Below are positions 33,640 through 44,984 of a stretch of 64,000 nucleotides of DNA, in pieces. The stretch is from the NCBI GenBank assembly GCA_029168955.1, contig JAPDOI010000380.1, positions 52,501 through 116,500 of the forward strand. Reading direction: 5' to 3'. This DNA is from Aplectana chamaeleonis (lineage: Eukaryota; Nematoda; Chromadorea; Rhabditida; Cosmocercidae). A program made the position numbers and the translations under genes. The notes beneath the pieces were generated by a model that was given only the letters and a program-made list of their open reading frames with translations, was not told the origin of the DNA and made no database searches. The number at the start of each line of letters is the position of its first letter. Position 1 is the stretch's first letter.

Positions 33640-35389
33640 AGAACTTTCACCTACGCCCAGGTGGCCGTTTCCAGACAGGATTTGGAAGCATTCTTAAAGC
33701 GTATTGTACGAGACGGTCCGGCGTTCTTCTTAGTATATGCCCGAGCAGTCGAAGTCGACTTTCCATTGCTGCTTGAGATGGCGTTAGGAGATGCTGGCAC
33801 CTCCCTCGTGTCAAGCTTTTATGTACTGCGTCGATTTCCTTGTAAAGGTCTTCGTTATGGCATACACGCGGCCAGAAATATCCAAGCAAACGCCTAAAAA
33901 GCTTCCTCTCCGTGCAATCCAACCTTTCCATCTGCGTCTTCGGTGCTGCCCACGTCTCCGACCCGTACATCATGATAGGGCGAATAGCGGATAGGTAGAC
34001 GCGCAACTTGACTTCTTTTGCGATGGTGGTAGACCACAAACACTTGGTTAGAGAATTAAATGCAGACGTAGCTTCCGCACATCGTTGTCGAATATCCGCT
34101 GCATAACTACCATCGTTCTTCAGCAAACAGCCCAAATAACAGAAATCGTCCACCAGTTCGATACGTTGTCCGCCCACACAAACTCCCGTTGAAGGCCTCT
34201 GAGAGACCCACATCTGCTAGCATTTGTCGGGACGAAGACGAAGTCCATAGGCTGCGGCATACTTCGAAACGAGGTTCACAATCCTTTGCAGTTTTGCGTT
34301 GTTTTCAGCGAATAACACGATGTCGTCGGCGTACTCCAGGTCGACAAGGGAGCGTCCTGGTGGTATTAGGATCACATCCGCAGGAAACTGTTCTGCAACT
34401 CTACGCATTATGTCATCAACGGCGAAGTTAAAAAAAGGTCCTGCAACGGCTCCTTGCCTTACTCCTGTTTTCACCTCGAAAGCTGAAGTAAATCCGACAG
34501 GTGTACGAACTGCTGCTGTTGTTGTTTGGTTCATGTCCTCGATTAACCGAACATACTTTTCCGGGACTTCATCTGCTCGCAGAGCAATGAGCAATCGATC
34601 ACGATGAGGAGAGTCGAACGCGGCTTCAAAGTCCAAAAAAGCAAGCTGTAATGGCTTCGAATACCGCTGCCACGGTTCAATTACTCTTCTCACGACGAAC
34701 ACTTGGTCGATGGTCGATCTTCCAGGTCGAAAACCGGCTTGCTCATTTCTGGTCGTTCTTTCACGATGTTTGATAAGTCGCTCGAGAATGATGCGTTCTA
34801 AAACCTTGTACATGACACGAAGTAGAGAGATTCCTCTGTAGTTCTTAGGATCCGTGACGGATAGCTTCTTGTGAAGAGGTACGATGATCGCATGTCTCCA
34901 CGAATCGGGTATCCTTTCGCTCATCCATATAGCACGGATGGTGTTGGTCATTTCACGAATCCCAGACGGAGGAAGAGCTTACAGCATTTCAGCAGTGATG
35001 TTGTCATCTCCACCAGCCTTTCCATTCTTCATTTTCCGGACACAATCCAAAACTTAAGACTCAGTCGGCGGTTCCTCACTGACATCGTAATGTGCTCTCT
35101 GAACATGCGGGAGCTCAGGTACTGATGGCGCTGGACGATTCAGTAGTGAACTGAAGTAATCCTTCCATATTGGCAGCGTCGCATCACCAACTGCAACTCC
35201 ATTGGTAGTGTTCAAGACAGGAGAACATCTCTTCATCTTCTCGCTATACTGTCGCAGCAACGTGTAGGCTTTCCTCGGTTTCTTCTCCTCCCAAGCCTTC
35301 TCGAACTCCTTAGCTCTACACGTCCACTCTCGCTCGCGGTCACTTTGAAGCTGCCGACGCAACTTCCTCCTCAGACGCTTCTCCTCCAC
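33640..35389 (-). pseudogene. RTE reverse transcriptase and C-terminal domain
   Basis: One frame spans 35389-33647 but is broken by three stops (TAA near 35054, TAA near 34983, TGA near 34216); it is offset by a frame shift from the endonuclease ORF. Landmarks: KMNGKAGGDDN-like linker, NYRGISLLRVMYKVLERII, EQAGFRPGRSTIDQ, catalytic LDFEAAFD (residues 106-113 of the 34951 frame), GVRQGAVAGP, catalytic YADDIVLFAE (about 34333-34313), then ELVDDFCYLGCLLKNDGS and YGSETWAAPKTQMERL. The preserved catalytic aspartates and few lesions imply a young insertion. Confidence 0.92.
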
Positions 35390-36420
35390 GAAGTTTCCTG
35401 CAGTTCGGAGAGCACATACTCTGTTGTAGGTAGATGTTGTTTCTCCTGAGACGTAGGCAAACTTCTTCTCAGGCTGTACAACCGGGAGTGCCTCTTTCGA
35501 AGCGTCCTGGATGCACTTGACAAAAGAATCCGCGTAGCAAAGTTTCTTCTTAGTCCGTACTCCGATGTGAACAGAAACGCGTAGTCGAAAATTCCTTCTG
35601 CACTCTTCATCTCAATCCTCTGGAGAGGCTGAGCCCCTCGCTTCCTCTTATGAATCCTCGCAGTGAAGTTCAACAGAACAGGACGGTGATCCGAATCGAA
35701 TGCTACATCCCACACAGCTCCAGACCTTTGAATGTCCGATACTGGAATATTCCTCGTCAGGACATAGTCAAGCTGTAGTTTCAAAGTTGTCATCTTCCGC
35801 TTCCGCTGCTCTTCTGGAGATAGCTGGGTTGGTCCCTGCCACGTAAGCTGATGGCGGCGATGATTCCTCTTGAATGTCGATGAAATAATCAGACCACTGC
35901 GTACACAAAAGTCGACAAGGCGGTAGCCATTGTCCGATGTATGCTCCACTGGGTAGAACCATCTACCGAGCACTTCGGATTCCTGATCAAGTCCCATCTT
36001 CGCATTTGCGTCAATCCCCACGACAACAGCATGTTGACAAGGTATCCTGGCCAGCAACGTATTTAGTTCCTCATAAAACGCATCCTTCGAATTGTCTTCG
36101 GCGGTTTCAGTGGGCGCATGAGCACTCTCTATCCACAGATTGAATCTGTGATCCCGCAGTCGTACGAATGCATTCCGACACGACGTTGAGCCGAACTCCT
36201 TGACCATACCATTGAAATCCTTCCTTACAGCTATTGCACAGCCTCCCACTCTCCTATCGTCAGCGTTACCGCAGTAGATGGTGTACTCTCCGACGCTGAT
36301 GACGGGTCTTGAGGCGGGTTTCCTGCAAAGCAGCAAACGGTGCATGGAAATAGCTCAGAAGTCATGATAGCGCAGTTTTTTGGATATCACTCGACAGCGA
36401 TCGACAGTTCAGGGTGGCGA
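35371..36420 (-). pseudogene. RTE endonuclease domain
   Basis: The uninterrupted part 36345-35371 (324 residues) contains VGGCAIAVRKDFNG, VVGIDANAKMGLDQ (catalytic Asp-x-Asn), LQLDYVLTRN and FDSDHRPVLL (the SDH motif that completes the active site). The true start lies further 5' in other frames: TLNCRSLSSDIQKTALS and FAALQETRLK are visible at about 36420-36300, separated by a stop and a frame shift. The domain nicks target DNA to prime reverse transcription. Confidence 0.9.
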
Positions 36421-36700
36421 AACTGTGGCTTGTGACCAAAGACCCCATGAACTCCCTAGGTACGGATCCTAAGGTGTTATGGACCAGAAGCCTTGGTGTG
36501 CCGGACGGCGACACCTTTATGCAATGTGCGGGATACTTTCGCGATATAGTTGTGCACGCTATATCGCTCGAACGTTCCCTGTGTACACTCAAACGTCTGC
36601 TGGGTTCAGTAGAAGCAGGGGCACCAACGAGCAGGTACCAACAGACTTGTATACACACCCCGCCAACGCACAATAAGGAACGCAAAGTATCAGTATGATC

Positions 36701-37374
36701 TGTGACGACTGTACATCGGGATCCTTTTCACGTACTGGACAATATGAATTTAAACCTATCTCGATTGCGTACCTGAGCACTATTGCATGCTGAATTGGGA
36801 ACGGAAGCGTCAGCCTTTGCTAGGGGAGCTGAAATGTTACAATTTAGAAGAAACTCTTCAGAGGCCGATGCCACTGATACTACTGCGCCGGTTAGCCGAA
36901 ACGCTGACTGTATGAAGTTTTCACTTCAATATTAGGTGTTCACTGCATCTAGTAGTATTACTTCTGTGGAATGTTATTTTTTAATCTCTTAGAACATATA
37001 AAAGACATGTAATACTTACGAACAGTTATCCGAGTGGCCATTTGAGGCAGTTGACGTTTTAGATTGCCCTGAAAGGTGCTGTTTATTACAAAAAGAGAAA
37101 AATAGGGTCCTTATTCAGGGCTGTAGAAGTAATTATTAATAATCCCATAGGATTAGAATAACAAATGAATTAAACTTCCCTATGAGAGATGATTAGCTTT
37201 TAATGCAAATATTGGTTACTGTGGAAGTTATTTCCTTCAAGCGCTCACCATAAGCATTGCGTAATCCGGTGGTGCTTGGAGATTCACGTCTTTCAGAGCT
37301 GGGTTTTTGGCAGCCTGCAATAGGATAATCACTATCAAGCAACCTTCTTCCACTAATTTTTTCAGTCTGATTGA
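36701..37374. other. No gene or defined element seen
   Basis: AT-rich spacer; no exon-like stretch. Confidence 0.3.
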
Positions 37375-37827
37375 AAGCAGTGTTAACGATGACTTTCGAA
37401 CTCAAGTTTCCCACATATGTAAAACGATGCGATAGTCGCCACGTGATACTAAAATAACGAAGAAACTGCAAAAAAAATATGCGCGGAAGCGACTTATTGC
37501 AGTGGAACAGTTTTTCCTGCTGGAGTAGTTGACCCGTAGGATGAAAGTGTTTCCGGTGTTCATGAACGGTTAATGATGAGTTCATTCGATATTGGAAGAA
37601 TATGTTACATAAAAAAAGGAAGGAACGGAGAACAGGGAGTTTATAATTTTGCAGACGGATTCACGAAGTATTCCACTCTCACAAAAAACATTTCCTCTGA
37701 GTGTTATTAGGCGCAGTGAGAGCGCAGCTATTCATGTACATCTGCCACTTGTTTCTCATTTTCGCCGTAGTTTCAGCTCTACTCTGGGTGCACGAAATCG
37801 TTTTAAGATTATCATGAACACTGCCCT
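37375..37827. mobile_element. TTAA-type MITE (453 bp)
   Basis: The left end AAGCAGTGTTAACGATGAC and the right end TCATGAACACTGCCCT are inverted; flanks TTGA and TGAG are decayed. Confidence 0.5.
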
Positions 37828-38970
37828 TGAGGTCTCCTCTCATCCCATCAACCTTCAGTATTCTTGTTTCTAATTGTGAAAGCTTAAAAATGACTCCGTC
37901 GACTCCATAAGATGTCACCTACATATAAACCTGAATTGGTTGAAAATACGACCGCAATCGGCATAGCGACAGTGAACGTTTTGGAATGAGTTGCATGAAT
38001 GTTGACCACCAACCGACACCATAATCATACTTTTGCAAAGAGGCAAATGCCGCGGATTATCAGTAGAAAAATGAGAGATAAGGTGTCTGATACTGTTCTA
38101 AAACTCTGCCAATTCGAGACTTGATGCCTCAGCAAAAGAGACTTGATGCTCATGTACAAGTCGGCATGAAGTCTTAATTTGCCGCGTTAAATTCACTGTA
38201 TGGGTGAATTTGCCGCTAGGATAGGTGAGAATGAGGTGAATATCCCGTGAAAATGGTGCGACCTGGCAGCGAGAGAGGGTCCGATTTACCCCGAAAATGA
38301 GGTGAAATAACCTCGAAAAATGGGTGAATTTAGCTCGAAAATTTCACGAATTTGAATGTCCACAGCGCAAGTAGCCCCGCCTTGCCCGCAACATGGGCGT
38401 AATCTTCACCGAGGTCTGCGGTGAGAAGCCACCCTCAGCGGACCGCGGCGTAACTCGCCACCCCCCCCCCGCTCTGAGGATACCCACTGTATCCTCCCAG
38501 CAGCCAAAATTATGCTGGCCTCCGCAGAGTGACCCGAAGTCACCTTTCAGGGCCGGCATCAGAATGCCGAATGAGGACTCTTATGAGATGAGGCGGCTTT
38601 TATACTGGCTGTGCTCATGGTAAACACATCGAGACGTGATCAATCGTTTTATCATGTTTTCACTGAGATGTTTTCACTTGTTTAGAAAGTTCTGAGATGC
38701 CAGCGCCGGCGGTATTTTCACTCTTTGAGCTGACTGATATCCAACCGCTCAGCAAACTCAACCTTTGCGCGGATAAGCTTTGATGACGGCGCCAAAGGTG
38801 AATTTGATGCCTAATGATAACAGAGCGTGATAAAGGCCGCTTCCCCCGAAGCATCAAGTCTCTAATTGGCAGAGAATGATAAAATAGATGTCTGATAACG
38901 GTATCGGACATCTGATTTCTCATTTTTCTGCTGATATTCCGCAAAAGCATGAGTAGGGTGCCAAGCCGGT
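37828..38970. other. Non-coding spacer with short tandem motifs
   Basis: 38200-38345 repeats the phrase GGTGAAT(T/A) with GAAAAT and CTCGAAAAT several times. 38350-38560 is GC-rich with a poly-C run. No gene recognised. Confidence 0.3.
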
Positions 38971-40105
38971 ATCTCAAGCGAAACTGCGTTTAGCATACCG
39001 TTAAAGTTTGGGTGCATTAGGTGCATTGATGTGTATGTTGGTGTGGAACATGGGGAACGGTGAGCGTGTCTCGATTCTAACGACCGCGTTAACCAAAAAC
39101 CAGGCGTTCAATGCAGTGTTCACGATAAAAAATGTGTTTCAGTTTTCACTAAGAATGGGTAGTGGAGGGGCACACTGTAACGTTAACGTCGAAGAAACGC
39201 ATGAAAACGAACCAAGAAGAGCCCCAAAAGAGCCCGAAATTGCCACTTTGAGCGCACAGCAAACCTCAAAAGCGCATCGCACGCCCTCCGACGTGAGCAA
39301 ATGAAAACTCAAGATCGTGAAATGAGCTATGGTTTCCGATCAATAGCCCCGTTCTTCCCTTCATTCTCAACTTCTCTCTTTACTCAGGTCAGCTCGCATA
39401 CATCGGGTGCAAACGACGGCAGTTACAAGCCTCGGACAACTCGTCCACCATGCTTCCCTAGCTCAATCCTTGAGGGATCATAACTCCGTTCCCAAAAGGT
39501 CTTGTACCACTCCACAAACATCATTGGAATCAGCAAGGGACCGTTTTCAAGATGGGTGGAAAAACTGAAAAACGATTTTTATCGTGAAGAGTGCCTTTAA
39601 CATGTTTAAACAGAGGTATTAACAATATTGCTGGTATGAAAGGCTTCTCATCTCACAGTGTGCTTCAGTCGGCTCTTCGGAGCCGGACCTGAAAGGTGGT
39701 CCCGAGTCACTTCCTAGAAGATCCACTGGAAACCGGAGGATAATTTTTGTCGCCGAGGAGAGGGGGTTCCCCAACGCTCGGCAGGGGGGGGGGGGGTTGG
39801 TGCCCAACTGTGGTGCCATCTCCCCACGGTCCACAGTGGGTTGCACCCCACTGCGGACCGTGGCGGTCGGGTCACATCCCCTCCCCACTTGTGGGGACCC
39901 CAGAGGGGATAACTCGATTGGGATGTCCCCATGCGGCGACCATCCCGTTTCCCTTAGCGTTGGTGATGGCGCTACATGGAAGGCTGACCATTCTGTTCCT
40001 TGTGTAGGGACCCGCCCGTTCACTCTATCGTTGATGGTTCGGCTGAGTGAGCACTCTATCGCGAACGGGACCGTCAACGGGATAGTCGACGGTTATGTCT
40101 GAGAT
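38971..40105. repeat. Dispersed repeat E copy 1 (contains an inserted MITE)
   Basis: It begins ATCTCAAGCGAAACTGCGTT and ends near GTCAACGGGATAGTCGACGG. Apart from the MITE at 39111-39596 it matches 48753-49471 in order and orientation, including TCTCATCTCACAGTGTG, AGCCGGACCTGA and CCATCCCGTTTCCCTTAGCG. GC-rich and G-run-rich in its middle. No coding function recognised. Confidence 0.75.
39111..39596. mobile_element. TTAA-flanked MITE subfamily A copy 1 (486 bp), with empty site in the window
   Basis: The left end ATGCAGTGTTCACGATAAAA and the right end TTTATCGTGAAGAGTGCCT are inverted, flanked by TTCA (39107-39110) and TTAA (39597-39600). In the paralogous repeat copy the same place reads GGCGTTAACATGTTT (TTAA at 48890-48893), so the insertion duplicated TTAA. 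The body matches 46532-47017 and 62591-63072. Confidence 0.9.
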
Positions 40106-40847
40106 TATAGTTGCCGCGACCAACGAAAGCATATCAGGCAAATCTTAAAGCGACATCATACTTCCAGCGACTGGCGAGGCCACGCAATGCTTGCTATCCA
40201 TACCGACCACGAATAGATATGCCTGAGTTGCGTTGTTGTTGTCGCTGGTCGCGCCATGTATGATCCCGGCCTTAGTCTCCAGTCCCGTGCTCTAGTACAC
40301 GTAAAAGAGGAGTCTGTAACGGCCCATCCCTTACGGGACCCTCTCGCATGGGTCATTCAACAGCTCAGTTGACGCTACTACTAAGCAAGACATGCGCAAG
40401 TGGATCACGAAAGGAACAGTCCCAGTGGACAAGTCACGTCTGGTGGTTAGGCAATATGTTTGTAATTTTACACCTCCTTTTCTTTTTCCTTCTTCTTCTT
40501 CTCCTTATCTTCCGCCATCGCCTCCTTGTTCACTTCTATGTTCACCATCATATTTTTTGACGGCAGATTGTAATTGCTTCGATGTTTGCTGAAAGAAAAT
40601 GTGAGAGTTTGTCATTTCTCCAGGTATCAGCGTTCTTTGTGTGATAAGAATAAAACAAATTGCTCCCAAGCAGTAGGGTGAGGCCCCCTCGTTTATATCA
40701 TCAACTGTATAGCAGGGTTACACCACATTTAACAAAAGGCGTTTGAACATCTTCACACTAGAGTGCACATTTTGACATGTCGCGTCAGATTCTAAAGCGG
40801 TTGTGACTGAAGGAAACCTGACAAAGTATGGATTGGACACCGTGTAA
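40106..40847. other. No gene seen
   Basis: Short frames only; a pyrimidine-rich patch with CTTCTT words lies near 40470-40530. Confidence 0.3.
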
Positions 40848-40983
40848 GGGGCTGATCAGAGTCGCATCGCAGCGCGGCGCGACCTTGTAGTAGGCTGCCG
40901 TTTTGATCGATCGATGCGACCTATCGATACGGCAACTCACCATAAGGTCGTGCCGGGCCGCGATGCCAACCTGCTCAGCCCCC
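40848..40983. mobile_element. PIF/Harbinger-like MITE (136 bp) with TAA duplication
   Basis: The left end GGGGCTGATCAGAGTCGCAT and the complement of the right end, GGGGGCTGAGCAGGTTGGCA, are inverted and flanked by TAA at 40845-40847 and 40984-40986. GGGNCTG termini with a 3-bp TAA target site are typical of this superfamily. Inner GCGCGACCTT and AAGGTCGTGC also pair. Confidence 0.75.
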
Positions 40984-40986
40984 TAA

Positions 40987-41659
40987 ACCTTGATATAGAG
41001 CAACAGACGTGTCAGAACATGCAGTGCAGGGATGAACGTGATAAAGCGCTTGTAGTTTACCGTGATGTTACTCTGCTATTCGTCAACACTTGTGATCTTT
41101 CGTAAAGATCGTTGGAACGGTCATCCGGTACTATCGCAAGGGCGGGGAGGCGCACTATGGCATCGCACTCGGCCACGCTCATTTCTCCGCCTCTCTGCGC
41201 CATTTAAACACCAACCCAGGGTTTTTTCTCCCTATCAAAAATGAGAACATTCGTTACAATGCGGAAAAATGGGCTTGGATAATTGCGATAACCGAAGTGC
41301 TCAGATAGTACCACGGATCGGACCGACGGCGCTGAAAGGCCAGCAGTGCGTGGGACAGAGCGCAGACGACGAGAGTCGAGATGCGGTGGGACTCGGCAGG
41401 TCGCAGTCGGCCGAAAATATGCACCCAAATCACGTGAGAAACACCTATATCGACCGGGTGGGGTGAGGATGATTTCGGTGGGACTCAGTCGGTGCATTGG
41501 CCCCGCCCTTGTACGCATGAGAACCATCAGTATCGACCGGGGGGATTGCGGTGGGCATCAGACGGTCGCAGTCGGACTCAGTGGGTTGATTTTTTTGCAC
41601 CCGTTTCCCACGAATTCGGTGCGTATCGACCGGGTGGGACTCAGTAGATCCACCGACTA
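40987..41659. repeat. Degenerate GC-rich repeats with TATCGACCGGGTGGG words
   Basis: TATCGACCGGG(T/G)GGG occurs at about 41451, 41534 and 41624, each followed by a GGGACTCAGT or CAGTCGGACTCAGT word. The units are irregular and the ORFs across them are not convincing. Confidence 0.45.
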
Positions 41660-41668
41660 TGACGGCAG

Positions 41669-42245
41669 GGGTGGGTGCTGTTTTGCACAGGTTGTCAGCA
41701 AGCGCGCGCGCAGTGGCCGCCATAAAATTATTGACAGCTGACCTCCAAGTATACTGTAGGTTGGCGAAACTTATCAGATCGCGCGTTTTTGAAGCGGAAA
41801 AGCTTTAATTCTGTCATGTCAGCGTGAAAGTCCTGATTGTAGACCATCTTAACACTAATCAGGCACTGATAGCTTATCACATCAACTGATAAGGGGGAAA
41901 CTGCACGATTTCAAGCATTTTGAGCCGGAGAACCGGGCATCAAATTTTTTTAACACGAAAATGGCCAAATGAATTGTTTTCAACATATTTAAAGAACTGA
42001 TACCTTATCAAATCGCACTGATAAGGTCATAATTCTGCGATTTTCATTTTTTCACCTCAGAAAAGCGGGAAAATGTCCCTGGTTACCTTGACGCCGCAAA
42101 ATGGACCTTTTTAAACACAAATAAGAAATTGATACCTTATCAAATAGCACTGGTAAGGTCTTTTCACATCTGAGGAGCTAGAAATTGCTCCTGATTGCGT
42201 GGCACCCGCAAAATAGACTCCGTTCAACACGGAAAAGAATTTTTG
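41669..42245. repeat. Left terminal inverted repeat of M1
   Basis: Pairs with 45525-46127. It includes TTATTGACAGCTGACCTCCA, CCTGATTGTAGACCATCTTA and several TTATCA/TGATAA pairs, and ends near TTCAACACGGAAAAGAA. Confidence 0.85.
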
Positions 42246-42685
42246 TTTTTCCCCGAAAAAAATGTCTGATCCGAAGGCAGAGAATTGGTGTCGAGAGCCT
42301 GGTCAATGGGTACTTCGCGAATTTCGTTAACGGAGTTGTTTTGTTGACTGGTGGAAGGCTCTGAATTAGGAGAATTCAGCTGGTATAGGTGTGAGCATTT
42401 ATCTACGCTATAATTCACCCACCTTCTGAAAAATCTGTCCCTTCTAATATAGCAGCTACTGAGAATGACTGAAGACCCGATATGAGAACATTCACTAAAT
42501 TCGTCGGAATGCCCTCTATACCAAAAATCTACCTCGTCGTGTAGGAGTGCTAGGTTGTGGTATTGTAGAAGGATATGATGTGACAAGAGGAAACGTATCT
42601 GTGGATGTATAAAGTCCGGGAAAATGGGCAGCATCTCAAAAGAAAGGGAAAACTGACCATGCATGATGCATGTAAGATATCTCAA
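42224..42685 (-). CDS. Hypothetical 153-residue ORF divergent from the M1 reverse transcriptase (doubtful)
   Basis: It starts MRYLTCIMHGQFSLSFEMLP and contains CSHIGSSVILSSCYIRRDRF and LNSPNSEPSTSQQNNSVNEI, a plausible soluble composition with a Ser/Asn/Gln-rich linker. Its last 20 residues run into the terminal inverted repeat, where coding is unlikely. It is transcribed away from the reverse transcriptase. No family recognised. It may be a decayed second gene of M1 or chance. Confidence 0.25.
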   Translation of the reverse strand: MRYLTCIMHGQFSLSFEMLPIFPDFIHPQIRFLLSHHILLQYHNLALLHDEVDFWYRGHSDEFSECSHIGSSVILSSCYIRRDRFFRRWVNYSVDKCSHLYQLNSPNSEPSTSQQNNSVNEIREVPIDQALDTNSLPSDQTFFSGKNKNSFPC

Positions 42686-43070
42686 GATTTAAAGGTAGGT
42701 AAAAGGTTGTTTCATTTATCCCTAATTTCTTTAGAGAATCGAAGCGAGAAAGAGCACGAAATTAATATTTTGTTAGAATTAGAAACCTCAGTATTGCATC
42801 TTTTTTTTTGAAAAATCATTCTGTAATGTGAAGTCAGAAATTGATTTTCACCAGAGAATTCAATGCCATAGACATTGATGAATGCCATAGAAAAAAAATT
42901 AAGAAAAACATTGGAAATAAAATTTCAGAAATTCTAACTTGAAAATCGGGGAAAAATAGAATGCTCATATTCCATAGCTTTGAATTCTATAGTTTTGAAA
43001 CGACTTCCGAACAAAATCATGCGCTCCACATGAAATTCATCGAAACCGATGAAGATTTCAGCATGAAAAG

Positions 43071-43920
43071 GGATTTGGCATAGATTGTGAGTTACCCATC
43101 ATCTACGCTTTACCCAAGCTACATAAGGATCCCATAAAATTCAGATTTATCACGGGAGCAAAAAACAGCAAAATGAAACCATTAGCAGTAGAACTACAAA
43201 AAAATTTCTCGTTTCTGAGGACACAATTAATTACACCAATGTGAGTTACCAAAAGAGGGAGGACTCAAGACCTATTGATCTATCTCCAACATTAATTTAG
43301 CAGCTGAATTGTGTGGATTGAATACCGATGGGGTTCAAGTATATTCTGCTGATTTCACGCATATGTTAACTAGCCTTCCACACAGTTTTATTCTGTACAA
43401 CATGAAGGAATTTTTGAAAATTTGCTTCAAAAATGCTAATAAAAAAGGGATGGTTACCAGTGGATGCAGAGTATTTTATCGAGATTCTGAGCTAGATAAA
43501 GGCGGTTACATGTATTATGCCATCACAGACTTGATATATCACGTTGACTATCTTTTACGCAACAGTTACTGTCGTTTCGGAGAAATTGCGCTTCAACAGA
43601 TGAAAGGAGTTCCTCAGGGAGGTAACTTCAGCCCATTGTTAGCCGATATAACAGTTTTCATGTCGGAGTACAAGTACTCTATTAGCGCGAAAATTGAAAA
43701 TAACGTACTTTTCAAACCTTTTAGATATATGGATGACTTGCTCATAGTACATAATAAAGAAGAAACATTTGTGGATAGTCGAATTTCACTAATATGCAAG
43801 AATGTATTGGAACTCAAAAAGATGTAAATCTCCTGTAAATGCAATTATTTAGATATTAGTATAGAAATAATTAATTATAGAATACACACAAAATTGTATA
43901 ATAAGATAAATAATTAGAAA
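43071..43920 (+). pseudogene. Penelope-like-type reverse transcriptase fragment inside M1
   Basis: A first block, entered through a TTTCAG acceptor just before 43062, reads LPIIYALPKLHKDPIKFRFI and then TGAKNSKMKPLAVEL, stopping at 43229. A second ORF (43309-43827) has YSADFTHMLTSLPH (first catalytic Asp, at residue 14), MKGVPQGGNFSPLLAD (residues 98-113) and FRYMDDLLIVH (catalytic MDD, residues 138-148). A short block after it in another frame reads LDISIEIINY and IHTKLYNK. The LPK-HK, LYTSLPH-like and GNxSPLLAD phrases place it with Penelope-like and related cellular-type reverse transcriptases rather than LINEs or LTR elements. N-terminus, thumb and any GIY-YIG endonuclease are missing; frames change between blocks, so it is not functional as seen. 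Confidence 0.75.
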
Positions 43921-44984
43921 ATGGCAATTCTTTCATTGTCCGTACTTGTTATATATTTCTTCTTATACACATGAACTTTACATACGTCTTAGTGTAATTT
44001 AATGGTGTACACGTGTATTTTGTCATGTAATTAGTGACAGGTACGCCGCATTCACCTCGTGAGGCGTTAGACGAGGCACACAGCTCCTGGAACCTTGGGC
44101 GATAGGTCAGCACTCGATGACCGCTATGCAGCGGTCGGAGTTCAATTATGTCATTGTCCATAGTTGATGTATATTCTTAAACATATGAACTGTACATACG
44201 TGTTTATCAAAATTGCACAAGGCAAAACATTGTTTTTGAATTTTATAAGCGTTTTGTCCTGTGGTAAGTGTCAAGAATTGAACGAAGGAAATCTCGGACA
44301 AAATGACCAATTTTCAAATTTGCAGATGTGAATGGATTTTTAAATTTTATAAAACTTCACGAAATCAACTAAGGAAATTCGGGAAAACCTTCAAATAGGA
44401 GAAATTCTCAAATTTTTTAAATTTGCAGATGTGAGAAGCACTATTTTCAGTTTTGAAAAATCTATGAATTTAACGTTGGGAATCCGGGAAATCCTCCAAA
44501 TCGCACACCTCCATAAAGTTTCGAATCTGCGGATGTTAAGCAAATTCTTAGGAAATCTAGGAAACGAACTCTCTGGGGCATTTTTTGGATATTTTAGGAG
44601 AAAGTAGTACACCTGATTCTTTATCACGCCCGAGAATGCCATGTTAAAATATTTGAGCAAAATTGTAACGACACATTGAAAGACTGTATATAGTGTTCAC
44701 AGTAAAATAATTAATATTCAGAAGTTTGAGAAAGGATCATATGAGGTCAAGCAAATTCCGAAAAATGAAGATGGAGTTCGAAATTTTCTAATCGTCCTAT
44801 CAGTGCTTACAATTAGTCAAAGATTCTTTTTTATTGTACATAGAAGAGTCAAAGCTTCTCTGGCCTGAAGTGTTAGAAATAAGGAGCGGAATTCTAAGAA
44901 AGGAATATTTTCGCATTTCTCGTGATAACAGGAAGAGACCGATTATTTTCGTGCCGAAAAACTGAAAATCGAGTAGTCATTATC

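Larger units (their letters stand above)
33412..36660 (-). mobile_element. Full-length RTE-1-type non-LTR retrotransposon (3249 bp), recently inactivated
   Basis: The element runs on the minus strand and is flanked by the exact 14-bp duplication CGCCAACGCACAAT at 33398-33411 and 36661-36674. The length is that of a complete RTE element. The 3' end (left) finishes in an AAGTC/AAGTA-type short repeat, as RTE elements do. It encodes an apurinic-type endonuclease followed by reverse transcriptase in one original ORF, now interrupted. Copy 2 at 20327-22370 is older and 5'-truncated. Confidence 0.93.

Noticed and set aside
3650..36700. 5S rRNA or spliced-leader genes in dispersed repeat R
   Set aside because: The short conserved words do not match a 5S promoter or the nematode SL1 sequence as far as I can tell.
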